DNA of 5,719 nucleotides from Chlamydiota bacterium (GTDB lineage: Bacteria > Chlamydiota > Chlamydiia > Chlamydiales > SM23-39). Of this stretch, positions 1 to 5,633 are shown one piece after another. The translations under genes were made by a program, and so were the position numbers. Position 1 is the first letter of the stretch. Every line of letters begins with the position of its first letter. A model generated the notes under the pieces. The model was given only the letters and a program-made list of their open reading frames with translations. It searched no databases and had not been told where the DNA came from. The stretch is taken from positions 1-5,719 of the forward strand of contig DAIDLB010000084.1 in assembly GCA_027449725.1 (NCBI GenBank), given 5' to 3'.

Positions 1-883
1 GGCGGCCTCCTCCTCCGGATCTGCTCGCCAAAAAACGTACAAAGTCGAGATCTACAACTTTAGCGGGAATGGCCGGCACGGCAATCACCTTGTCTTGATG
101 GCCGATCAAACACCCTTCTTTCCCTTTTGTCACAACAGCAATTGGGCATCTCTTTTGCAGTTCATAGCAGGCGTCTTGCGGCTCCAGCCCCAGCAAAACA
201 GCCGCCTCGTCTTCATTGCAAAAGACGATTTCGGCATCATTGTCGATCAGGCTCAGCAGTTCCTTTTGAAACCGTTTGACCGTCGTACAACAGGATAGAT
301 CGAGGGAAATACGGATTCCGAGCTCGCGCGCCAGCTCCAGCGTTCGTTCGGCCACGACGCGGCTAAAGAGATGCCTCGCTTCCAGGTGAATCCATTTGAC
401 GCCTTGAAAATCGGTTTCAAGAGGCATGTCATCAATTTGTGGATCGCAAGTCAAAAACGTTCGCTGGCCATCCGGTGAAATGAGGCAAAGAACGCGGCTT
501 GTAAAAGGCGCTTCCTTTAGGCGGGGATCGATCCCATTTTGACTGAGATTGACCCTAAACCGGTCCCCCCAGGAATCTTGCCCGATATGACCTAAAAATG
601 CGCAAGACTGCCCAAGCTGGGCAAGGGCGCGCATGGTATTCGCAGCACTGCCTCCGGGAACGATTTTCGGCGCCTTCCCGCATTTTGCCAAAACATCGTC
701 CATCAGATCGAATGTATCTTCTCGCTGGCACCCTCCTACTCCCGGAACGATATGTTCCTCAATAAACGAATCCTCGACTTGGACCAGGAGATCGACCGGA
801 CAAAAACCGATCCCCATGACTTGCATGTCTTCTTCAGTAGCGAAGAGGCTGCAGCAGAAAATACAGAGAAAGAACAATTTCAT
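1..883 (-). CDS. PfkB/adenosine-kinase-family carbohydrate kinase, C-terminus beyond window and anomalous
   Basis: The frame runs 294 codons from the ATG at 883-881 to the window edge. Family hallmarks seen: an N-terminal strand (MQVMGIGFCPVDLLVQVEDSF, residues 20-40), the glycine signature VPGGSAANT (76-83), GHIGQD (98-103), the NxxE metal/phosphate motif as NEDE (223-226) and VVTKGKEG (250-257). Known members phosphorylate adenosine or sugars in the cytosol with ATP; the substrate here cannot be read. Two oddities. Residues 1-16 look like a signal peptide (MKLFFLCIFCCSLFA), while the family fold starts near residue 20, so the true start could be M20 (826) or M23 (817). The 883 start has by far the best Shine-Dalgarno (AAGGAAGGTGAT directly before ATG). 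After VVD (276-278) the expected TTGAGD with the catalytic Asp is absent and a Ser/Gly/Arg-rich tail follows. The YycJ-like gene lies 49 bases upstream on the same strand, so co-transcription is likely. Family call strong, intactness doubtful. Confidence 0.88.
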   Translation of the reverse strand, partial: MKLFFLCIFCCSLFATEEDMQVMGIGFCPVDLLVQVEDSFIEEHIVPGVGGCQREDTFDLMDDVLAKCGKAPKIVPGGSAANTMRALAQLGQSCAFLGHIGQDSWGDRFRVNLSQNGIDPRLKEAPFTSRVLCLISPDGQRTFLTCDPQIDDMPLETDFQGVKWIHLEARHLFSRVVAERTLELARELGIRISLDLSCCTTVKRFQKELLSLIDNDAEIVFCNEDEAAVLLGLEPQDACYELQKRCPIAVVTKGKEGCLIGHQDKVIAVPAIPAKVVDLDFVRFLASRSGGGGR

Positions 884-911
884 ATCACCTTCCTTGGTCA
901 AAAAAGGAAGG
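884..911 (-). promoter_or_regulatory. Ribosome binding site sequestered in a perfect 8-bp hairpin
   Basis: On the minus-strand transcript CCUUCCUU (911-904) pairs perfectly with AAGGAAGG (895-888) across an 8-base loop (UUUUGACC). UGAU and the kinase AUG (883) follow directly. The 3' arm is the Shine-Dalgarno itself, so the folded mRNA would hide it. The hairpin starts about 21 bases after the stop codon of the upstream YycJ-like gene, which would suit translational coupling or a fold-dependent switch. The pairing is seen; the regulatory role is inferred. Confidence 0.6.
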
Positions 912-932
912 AGCATATGCTAAGTAAATATT

Positions 933-1733
933 TTAAAAAAAGATGGGGGCTGAAACCCTGTCTTGGTAGGCGATCGTAAGGTTTGCTTTGGCAACGGTTT
1001 CTGAGAGGGCGGCGCCAGCAATTTTCAGGGCCAGCTCTTCCGAATTGCATTCGCTCGAGAGATGGGCGAGATAGACATGGAGAAGCCCCTCATGGGCCAA
1101 GGATTTTAAGAGTTCGGCACACGCTTCATTTGAGAGGTGCCCCTGCCGTCCGAGCACGCGCTCTTTATAGACGGGAGGTCTGGCAGAAGCGTGAACCATC
1201 GAGGGCTGATGGTTGGCTTCAAGATACAGGTAATCGCACCGCTCGAGCATCTTTTTCACAAGGGACGTCGCATAGCCAAGGTCTGCGCAAACACCGATCG
1301 TCTTTTTGGGTCCGCGGATCCGGAACGCCACCGGATCGGGCGTGTCATGCGGCACGCTAAACGGCATCACCTCAAAATCGCCGAAGGAAAACGGCTCGCC
1401 CGTTGTGAAGATTTTAAAGCGGGGGCGGCAGTTGAGAATGGAGACAATCGATTTTGCCGTCTCGGCATTCGCCAGGACAGGGATATTCCATTTTTCCGCG
1501 AGCTGGGGAATCCCCTTGATATGATCCGTATGCTCGTGGGTGATGAGCACCCCTTGGATGGTGTTGAGAGAAACGCCGATCTCTTCCAACTTTTTTGCAA
1601 CCTGGGAGGCAGAAATCCCGGCGTCGATCAGAATGCGCGTCTTCTCCGTCCCCAAAAAGAGAGCGTTGCCTTTTGATCCGGATGCGAGAGGACAAAATCC
1701 ATTCATGAGCGGATAAGTGTAGCGTCTGTCCAT
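933..1733 (-). CDS. yycJ: YycJ/WalJ-type metallo-beta-lactamase-fold hydrolase
   Basis: The 266-residue protein belongs to the metallo-beta-lactamase superfamily, YycJ/WalJ branch, whose characterised members are nucleases; chlamydiae carry one annotated as a metal-dependent hydrolase. Visible motifs in order: the family start FCPLASGSKGNA (13-24), the zinc motif HEHTDH (66-71), the metal His in VPHD (H129), the bridging Asp in CADLG (D151), the lineage motif EANH (172-175), GRQGHLSN (195-202, H199) and the closing LAHLSSECN (222-230). All metal ligands appear present. The length is normal. The start is uncertain: the ATG at 1733 gives nine extra residues, and M10 (ATG at 1706) fits the family N-terminus better. 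Neither has a clear Shine-Dalgarno. The gene is divergent from the gene at 1797 and sits 49 bases upstream of the PfkB-type kinase on the same strand. Enzyme class is secure; substrate is inferred from relatives. Confidence 0.93.
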   Translation of the reverse strand: MDRRYTYPLMNGFCPLASGSKGNALFLGTEKTRILIDAGISASQVAKKLEEIGVSLNTIQGVLITHEHTDHIKGIPQLAEKWNIPVLANAETAKSIVSILNCRPRFKIFTTGEPFSFGDFEVMPFSVPHDTPDPVAFRIRGPKKTIGVCADLGYATSLVKKMLERCDYLYLEANHQPSMVHASARPPVYKERVLGRQGHLSNEACAELLKSLAHEGLLHVYLAHLSSECNSEELALKIAGAALSETVAKANLTIAYQDRVSAPIFF

Positions 1734-1735
1734 AA

Positions 1736-1749
1736 TCCCGTAAACGGGA
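1736..1749. promoter_or_regulatory. Palindrome in the divergent intergenic region
   Basis: TCCCGTAAACGGGA consists of 6-base arms, TCCCGT and ACGGGA, around AA. It starts three bases from the first possible ATG of the yycJ-like gene and ends nine bases before the -35 element proposed for the rightward gene. It could be an operator for either gene or simply a hairpin in the yycJ leader. No regulator can be named from the sequence. Confidence 0.35.
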
Positions 1750-1758
1750 ATATTTTAA

Positions 1759-1787
1759 TTGACTTTTAATATTAAGATTGCAATAAT
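1759..1787 (+). promoter_or_regulatory. Sigma-70-like promoter for the gene at 1797
   Basis: TTGACT (1759-1764, 5/6 to consensus) and AATAAT (1782-1787, 5/6) are separated by exactly 17 bases in AT-rich DNA. Transcription would begin about 1794, only two or three bases before the ATG at 1797, implying a leaderless or nearly leaderless mRNA. Consistent with this, no Shine-Dalgarno precedes that ATG. AT-rich DNA yields chance matches, so this is moderate evidence. Confidence 0.5.
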
Positions 1788-1796
1788 ATCTAAACC

Positions 1797-2510
1797 ATGA
1801 CTTCAGAAATAAACAGCACTCCCCATACTTGGGGCAACACGCTCAAAAAATATTTTACTCCGGCGGTGAAATGCGCGACGGCGGCGGCTCTTGCCTATGC
1901 AGTTGGTCCAAGCGGCGAATACATCCTTGATTTTTTCCAAGGACAGGTAATTACCCTCACCCTTGCCTCCGCAGGGTACGATCTCTATCAACGGATCGCA
2001 TTTCCCTCCCCTTACGAATCTTTATCCCCTCTTTTTTGGGAGACGCTGGAACGAAAAAACCAAAAAAATGCCGCAGCTCCGCTCGCGCTCTACACCCTGC
2101 CAACCGAAGATCACAATCAGGCTTACAGCGGATCTCCCAGCGAAGCAGAGCTGCTCCAGATGGCAGAAAGACACCGGTTGGCCATCCGCGAAGCGGGCGA
2201 TCCCAAAAGTCTCAAACAGATTATTCATGATGTGCAAGAATCGATCGCTCCCATCCGGACGATGTATATCGGCGGTCACGGTGCACCTACTTCAATCGAC
2301 ATGGGAGAGGAGGAGTACACCCTGGAAGAAGACCATGCAGCGATTTTTGAAGAGCTCAAAGCCGAAGAAATCAAACTCATGTGCTGCGAAACCGGAGCGT
2401 TCTATGATTCCGAGGAAAATACGGTTGTAGAGAAAAACCTTGCAGAGTCCATTTCTGAAAAAACCCAAAAAAGGGTCTGGGCGCCCCAAGTTTCTACCGA
2501 TTCCGAATAG
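1797..2510 (+). CDS. Hypothetical protein with HG...CC (clan CD protease-like) motif, ended by a premature amber codon
   Basis: I do not recognise a named family. The 237-residue product has a hydrophobic N-terminal stretch (about residues 23-70, including GQVITLTLASAGYDL) that could be a membrane or buried segment, then a charged helical middle (112-150). A strand ending in His-Gly follows (TMYIGGHGAP, H161), then a hydrophobic strand ending in two cysteines (IKLMCCETG, C196/C197) and a final strand KRVWAPQVSTD. A hydrophobic strand plus HG, followed some 35 residues later by a second strand plus C, is the layout of clan CD (caspase/hemoglobinase-fold) cysteine peptidases, with His and Cys as the dyad. 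That is inference by motif only. The ATG at 1797 is the only plausible early start and has no Shine-Dalgarno. The TAG at 2508-2510 appears to truncate a longer protein, because the same frame continues to 2855. Confidence 0.75.
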   Translation: MTSEINSTPHTWGNTLKKYFTPAVKCATAAALAYAVGPSGEYILDFFQGQVITLTLASAGYDLYQRIAFPSPYESLSPLFWETLERKNQKNAAAPLALYTLPTEDHNQAYSGSPSEAELLQMAERHRLAIREAGDPKSLKQIIHDVQESIAPIRTMYIGGHGAPTSIDMGEEEYTLEEDHAAIFEELKAEEIKLMCCETGAFYDSEENTVVEKNLAESISEKTQKRVWAPQVSTDSE

Positions 2511-2855
2511 AGCGTAATTTATCCGCGCGGAGAAGAAGACAGCGGAGTTCTTTACCTCGAAGATGCACAGCAGACATATATGATTTTCCATCCTGACAAA
2601 TCCTGCAAATATCCTGAAATAAACCAAAAGGATGAAAAAGCTATTTCACTTGCATGGAAAAAAAAGATCGCTTACCTCTGCAAAGCGGCAAACAGAGGAG
2701 ACAAACGAGCGCTCGAGTTTCTTGTTTTCATTCATTTACGGAAAGACCTGTCTCTCTATTCTCCCGAAAAAGCAAGACGCTACTTTCTAAAAGCACGAAT
2801 GCATGGCTCCAATAAAAATTGGAATCAATTATATGCAGCGTCTCAAAATCAATAA
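2511..2855 (+). pseudogene. Orphaned C-terminal part of the 1797 gene after the in-frame TAG
   Basis: Immediately after the amber codon the same frame is open for 114 residues to the TAA at 2853-2855. It starts SVIYPRGEEDSGVLYLED, which reads as a natural continuation of the strand before the stop. The later part (about 2664-2840) has an Ala/Gly helix-turn-helix pattern, CKAANRGDKRALEFL then ARRYFLKARMHGS, resembling one degenerate Sel1/TPR-like repeat. An ATG lies at 2580 but has no Shine-Dalgarno and falls inside the continuous protein-like stretch, so an independent gene there is unlikely. With the upstream part, the undisturbed protein would be 352 residues. The break is a single codon with no frameshift, which suggests a recent nonsense mutation, read-through, or a sequencing error. 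Confidence 0.7.
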
Positions 2856-2913
2856 AATTCTTTAAAATAATTATCTCCTCACCTAAAGATAAAAAACAGA
2901 AACACACATTGAC

Positions 2914-2917
2914 GAGG
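2914..2917 (+). promoter_or_regulatory. Shine-Dalgarno for the gene at 2923
   Basis: GAGG lies five bases before the ATG at 2923. This fixes the start of the small downstream gene and shows that the organism uses Shine-Dalgarno initiation, in contrast to the gene at 1797. Confidence 0.6.
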
Positions 2918-2922
2918 CTCGT

Positions 2923-3276
2923 ATGTTTGCGGAAGAAATTCTCATTGAAATCGATGCGACGCTAGACAGCCTGATTCGGAATGCCGAAGCGGTGCGGAGC
3001 GCTGAACTGAGCGATTTATCTGATATTGAGATTGATGCATTTCAAAAAACGCAGGAAAGCCTCCTTCATCACCTCTTGCATATGGATGAAGCATTTGAAA
3101 CAAAGAGAAAGACGATTCGCATTCCAAACCAAAAATCGGCCTCTTACAAGATTCAAGAAAAACTCGCTCGGTTTGAAAAACTAAAAGGCGAGATCCACAA
3201 CAACATTGAAATGGCTTCGAAAAAACATCCGATCTTAAGCAAGCGAAGAGGCAAGCGCCTGCTCAAGCGGTTTTAA
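2923..3276 (+). CDS. Small helical hypothetical protein with basic C-terminal tail
   Basis: The product has 117 residues and belongs to no family I can name. It is predicted almost entirely helical: an acidic N-terminal half (residues 1-45, rich in Glu/Asp/Ile/Leu), a middle helix (46-65) containing SLLHHLLHMDEAF, and a lysine-rich coiled-coil-like segment (75-100). The last 12 residues carry three Lys-Arg pairs at four-residue spacing (SKRR, GKRL, LKRF), encoded by CAAGCG repeated every 12 bases at 3240, 3252 and 3264. There is no signal peptide or membrane segment. The charge split and small size would suit an adaptor, chaperone or nucleic-acid-associated protein, but this is a guess. A GAGG Shine-Dalgarno supports the start. 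The stop TAA (3274-3276) overlaps the stop of the convergent E1 gene. Confidence 0.75.
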   Translation: MFAEEILIEIDATLDSLIRNAEAVRSAELSDLSDIEIDAFQKTQESLLHHLLHMDEAFETKRKTIRIPNQKSASYKIQEKLARFEKLKGEIHNNIEMASKKHPILSKRRGKRLLKRF

Positions 3277-5303
3277 TATTCAATCAGCTGGCGGAGCGCT
3301 GCCTCAAGATCTTTCTTCTGAGGCAGAACCTCATCTTCCAGATCTTTGCAGTACGGCACCGGACAATCCTTGCCTGCCACACGCACCACAGGAGCGTCGA
3401 GGTAGCGGAATCCCTCTTCCGCTGCCCGCGCAGCTAGCTCGCCGCCAAAGCCGCAATTCCTCGCAGCCTCGTGAGCGATGAGGAGCTTGCCGGTCTTCTT
3501 CAATGAAACAAGAACAGTTTCGAAATCGAGCGGCGACAATGTACGCAGATCGACGACCTCGACGCTCATGCCCTCTTTCGCGAGCAGCTCGCCCACCTCG
3601 TAAGCCATCATCGCCATCATGCCCCAGACGACCACTGTCACATCGGTTCCCTGGCGCGTCACCGCCGCCTTGCCAATCGGCAGCAATTCATCCGGCCCTG
3701 TCTCCGGACGAGCGCAATAGAGCCTCTGCCGATAGAGAGCCTTATGCTCCAAAAAGATCACCGGATTTGGATCGCGGACCGCCGCCTTAAACAGTCTCTT
3801 CGCGTCAGCTGCATGGCTCGGCACCACGACCTTCAGGCCAGGACAGTGGCATAAAAATGCCTCGATGCTCTGCGAATGGTACGGCCCGCCCTGAATATAG
3901 CCGCCATACGGCATCCGGATCACCACAGGGCAATTCCACTCCCCGTTCGAGCGGTAATAGATGCTCGATAGCTCATTGAAGATCTGGTTCATCCCCGTCC
4001 ACGAATAGTCGGCGAACTGGATCTCGGCCACCGGCTTATGGAACCCATCGCTTGAAAGGCCGATCGCAAGGCCTACGATCGTCGACTCGGCGAGCGGTGT
4101 ATTGAAGCAGCGCCCTACCCCGAACCGGTCGGTCAAGGTCCTCGTAATCCCAAAGACCCCGCCCTTGCCATGCGCCACATCCTGGCCGAAGACAACGACG
4201 CCCGGATCTCTCTCCATCTCCTCAATAAACGCATGGTTGATCGCATCCATCATCACGATTGCCTCAGCGCCCTTCTCAACCGCTTTCTCTTCAATCTCTC
4301 CAACGGGCGCAAACACCTTCTCCGCCGCCGTCTTCCTATCTGGAAACGGCACCGCATCAGCGGCCACAGCCGCATCCTCAATCTCCTGAAAATGCTTCCG
4401 TCTCAGCTCCGCCAGCTCGGCCTCGCCCAAGATCCCCTTTTCGACCAAATATTTTTCGAACCGCTCCACGGGATCGAGCTTCTTATCTTCCTTAATCCCC
4501 TCTTCGCACCGGTATTTCTTCGGGTCGTCGCTGCTGCTATGCGCTCCAATCCTCGGCACATGCGCAACGACCAAGCTCGGCCCCATTCCCTCTCTGGCCT
4601 TGGCCACAGCCTGGGCAAGCGCGCCCTTCGTCTCCTCATAGTCGCACCCATCGATCTCGAAGACAGCCAATCCCTCATACCCTCTCGCCATCTTGGCAAT
4701 CGTCCCGCCGGCCGTCTGCTGCTCCGTCGGCACCGAAATGGCCCAGCCGTTATCCTGGATCACAAAGACGATCGGCAGCTGGTGGATACACGAGAAGTTG
4801 AGCGCCTCATGGAAATCGCCCTGCGACGTCGAGCCATCTCCGCCCGACACATAGACAACTTCCTTCTCGCCCCTCAACTGCGCGCTCTTCGCACACCCGA
4901 CGGCCTGCAAAAACTGCGAGCCCACGCAGCTCGACTGGCACGGAATCCTCAGCCCCTTCTCAGAGAAGTGCTCCGGCATCATCCTTCCGCCCGAATGGTG
5001 CGGCGCCTCGCGCGCCAAAAACACCGCCAACAAATCCACCAGCGAGCAGCCAAGCCCAATCGCAAACGCCCGGTCGCGGTAGTACGGATATCCCCAATCC
5101 ACACCCGGCTCCAGTGCCAAAGCGCTCAGCACCCCGATCATCTCATGGCCCAAGACAGATAGATGGAACGTGCCGCCTTTGTTCTGGCGCACCAGCTTGC
5201 CCATCTTCTCATCCATCATCCGCGTATGATGAAGCGCCACCAGCGTCCGCAACGCATGCCGGCGATCTATTTCTACCCGTTCTTGAACTGCAACCAAGGT
5301 CAT
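3273..5303 (-). CDS. Fused alpha-beta E1 component of a branched-chain-type 2-oxoacid dehydrogenase complex
   Basis: This 676-residue thiamine-diphosphate enzyme would decarboxylate a 2-oxoacid (2-oxoisovalerate or related, possibly pyruvate) and acylate the lipoyl group of an E2 partner. Residues 1 to about 330 are the alpha part, with the thiamine-diphosphate motif GDGSTSQGDF (155-164) closed by DN (184-185), and the loop AHSSSDDPKKYR (254-265), which matches the branched-chain E1-alpha loop HSTSDD more than the pyruvate type. Residues from about 345 to 676 are the beta part, with MMDAINHAF (351-359), FGQDV (372-376), NTPLAEST (401-408, cofactor Glu) and the active-site region YGGYIQGGPYHSQS (466-479). 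Separate subunits are usual; fusion in this order is known in Chlamydiae and Bacteroidetes. No E2 or E3 gene adjoins it in this window. The Shine-Dalgarno is poor (GAGGG, 13 bases from the ATG). Codon use is richer in G+C than in the hypothetical genes at 1797-3276. Confidence 0.95.
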   Translation of the reverse strand: MTLVAVQERVEIDRRHALRTLVALHHTRMMDEKMGKLVRQNKGGTFHLSVLGHEMIGVLSALALEPGVDWGYPYYRDRAFAIGLGCSLVDLLAVFLAREAPHHSGGRMMPEHFSEKGLRIPCQSSCVGSQFLQAVGCAKSAQLRGEKEVVYVSGGDGSTSQGDFHEALNFSCIHQLPIVFVIQDNGWAISVPTEQQTAGGTIAKMARGYEGLAVFEIDGCDYEETKGALAQAVAKAREGMGPSLVVAHVPRIGAHSSSDDPKKYRCEEGIKEDKKLDPVERFEKYLVEKGILGEAELAELRRKHFQEIEDAAVAADAVPFPDRKTAAEKVFAPVGEIEEKAVEKGAEAIVMMDAINHAFIEEMERDPGVVVFGQDVAHGKGGVFGITRTLTDRFGVGRCFNTPLAESTIVGLAIGLSSDGFHKPVAEIQFADYSWTGMNQIFNELSSIYYRSNGEWNCPVVIRMPYGGYIQGGPYHSQSIEAFLCHCPGLKVVVPSHAADAKRLFKAAVRDPNPVIFLEHKALYRQRLYCARPETGPDELLPIGKAAVTRQGTDVTVVVWGMMAMMAYEVGELLAKEGMSVEVVDLRTLSPLDFETVLVSLKKTGKLLIAHEAARNCGFGGELAARAAEEGFRYLDAPVVRVAGKDCPVPYCKDLEDEVLPQKKDLEAALRQLIEY

Positions 5304-5337
5304 AATAAAAAGTTTACCCTCGTGTGAATCTGGAAAG

Positions 5338-5365
5338 AGTATACCAGTTTTGACCGTAAAGACAA
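5338..5365 (-). promoter_or_regulatory. Extended -10 promoter for the fused E1 gene
   Basis: Reading the minus strand, TTGTCT (5365-5360, 4/6 to the -35 consensus) precedes TATACT (5343-5338, 5/6 to the -10) by 16 bases, and TGG directly before it makes an extended -10 (TGGTATACT). The predicted start near 5331 gives a leader of about 28 bases before the ATG at 5303. This indicates that the E1 gene is transcribed on its own rather than only from an upstream gene. Confidence 0.55.
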
Positions 5366-5371
5366 AGAAGT

Positions 5372-5410
5372 AAGGGCTCCGCCCTTGTACCAGCCATTGG
5401 GCTAGCCCTT
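5372..5410. repeat. Double-hairpin, REP-like element (possible terminator on the minus strand)
   Basis: AAGGGC (5372-5377) pairs with GCCCTT (5381-5386) around TCC. A second perfect palindrome, GGGCTAGCCC, follows at 5399-5408, and GCCCTT recurs at 5405-5410, so the two halves can also pair with each other. On the minus strand the first hairpin is followed by a T-rich stretch (ACTTCTTTGTCTTT), so it could weakly terminate the upstream minus-strand gene just before the E1 promoter. On the plus strand a run of seven T lies at 5421-5427 but no plus-strand gene feeds it. A dispersed repeat is equally possible. Confidence 0.45.
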
Positions 5411-5612
5411 TGTAAACCCATTTTTTTATTGAATCGCGCCTAAAATATCCAACAACTTAGATATCAAGAAATATTTTATAACCAACTAAATTTAAGTTGA
5501 TTGCAAAAAAAGAACCGTTAAAGCTAGAGTTTTTTGCCAACTCGTATTCGCTATGCGGAAACGGGGGAAAACAGGCGCCACAAGCGGCACTTAACAAGAC
5601 TAAACTCGACTT

Positions 5613-5629
5613 TGCTGCTTTTAGCAGCA
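5613..5629 (-). terminator. Short hairpin just after the stop of the right-edge gene
   Basis: TGCTGC (5613-5618) and GCAGCA (5624-5629) form a 6-bp stem with a five-base loop, beginning four bases after the minus-strand stop at 5634. No T run follows on the minus strand, so an intrinsic terminator is only weakly supported. It may instead protect the 3' end or be part of a repeat. Confidence 0.3.
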
Positions 5630-5633
5630 TAGT

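Larger units (their letters stand above)
5304..5633. other. Intergenic region without a secure gene
   Basis: The 330 bases between the E1 gene and the partial gene at the right edge contain the E1 promoter (5338-5365), the double hairpin (5372-5410), AT-rich DNA (5411-5520) with a short inverted repeat CAACT/AGTTG (5483-5499), and a more G+C-balanced stretch (5521-5633). In the last stretch several plus-strand frames are open: 5482-5646 (54 residues, no ATG, TTG at 5497) and 5528-5632. An ATG at 5553 encodes only 13 residues (MRKRGKTGATSGT). None has a convincing start signal, so none is called as a gene. I see no tRNA or other recognisable RNA gene. Confidence 0.5.

Noticed and set aside
912..921. 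AGCATATGCT palindrome upstream of the kinase
   Set aside because: A ten-base AT-centred palindrome beside a much stronger hairpin is easily due to chance and has no independent support.
633..979. Two plus-strand open frames opposite the kinase N-terminus
   Set aside because: The minus strand encodes clear PfkB motifs here. The plus frames lack ribosome binding sites and recognisable domains.
1137..1676. 179-residue open frame on the plus strand
   Set aside because: It is antisense to the YycJ-like gene, whose metal-binding motifs are all intact on the minus strand.
2580..2855. Independent 91-residue gene starting at the ATG at 2580
   Set aside because: There is no Shine-Dalgarno, it is in the same frame as the upstream gene, and the protein-like stretch begins well before this ATG, immediately after the TAG. 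It is better read as the continuation of the interrupted gene.
4170..5162. 330-residue open frame on the plus strand
   Set aside because: It lies antisense to the fused E1 gene, is rich in Arg, His and Pro, and shows no family motif: a shadow of the G+C-rich coding strand.
5528..5632. Plus-strand frame ending LLLAA and stop, reminiscent of a tmRNA tag
   Set aside because: It is arginine-rich, too long for a tag, and not flanked by tmRNA tRNA-like ends or pseudoknots that I can recognise.
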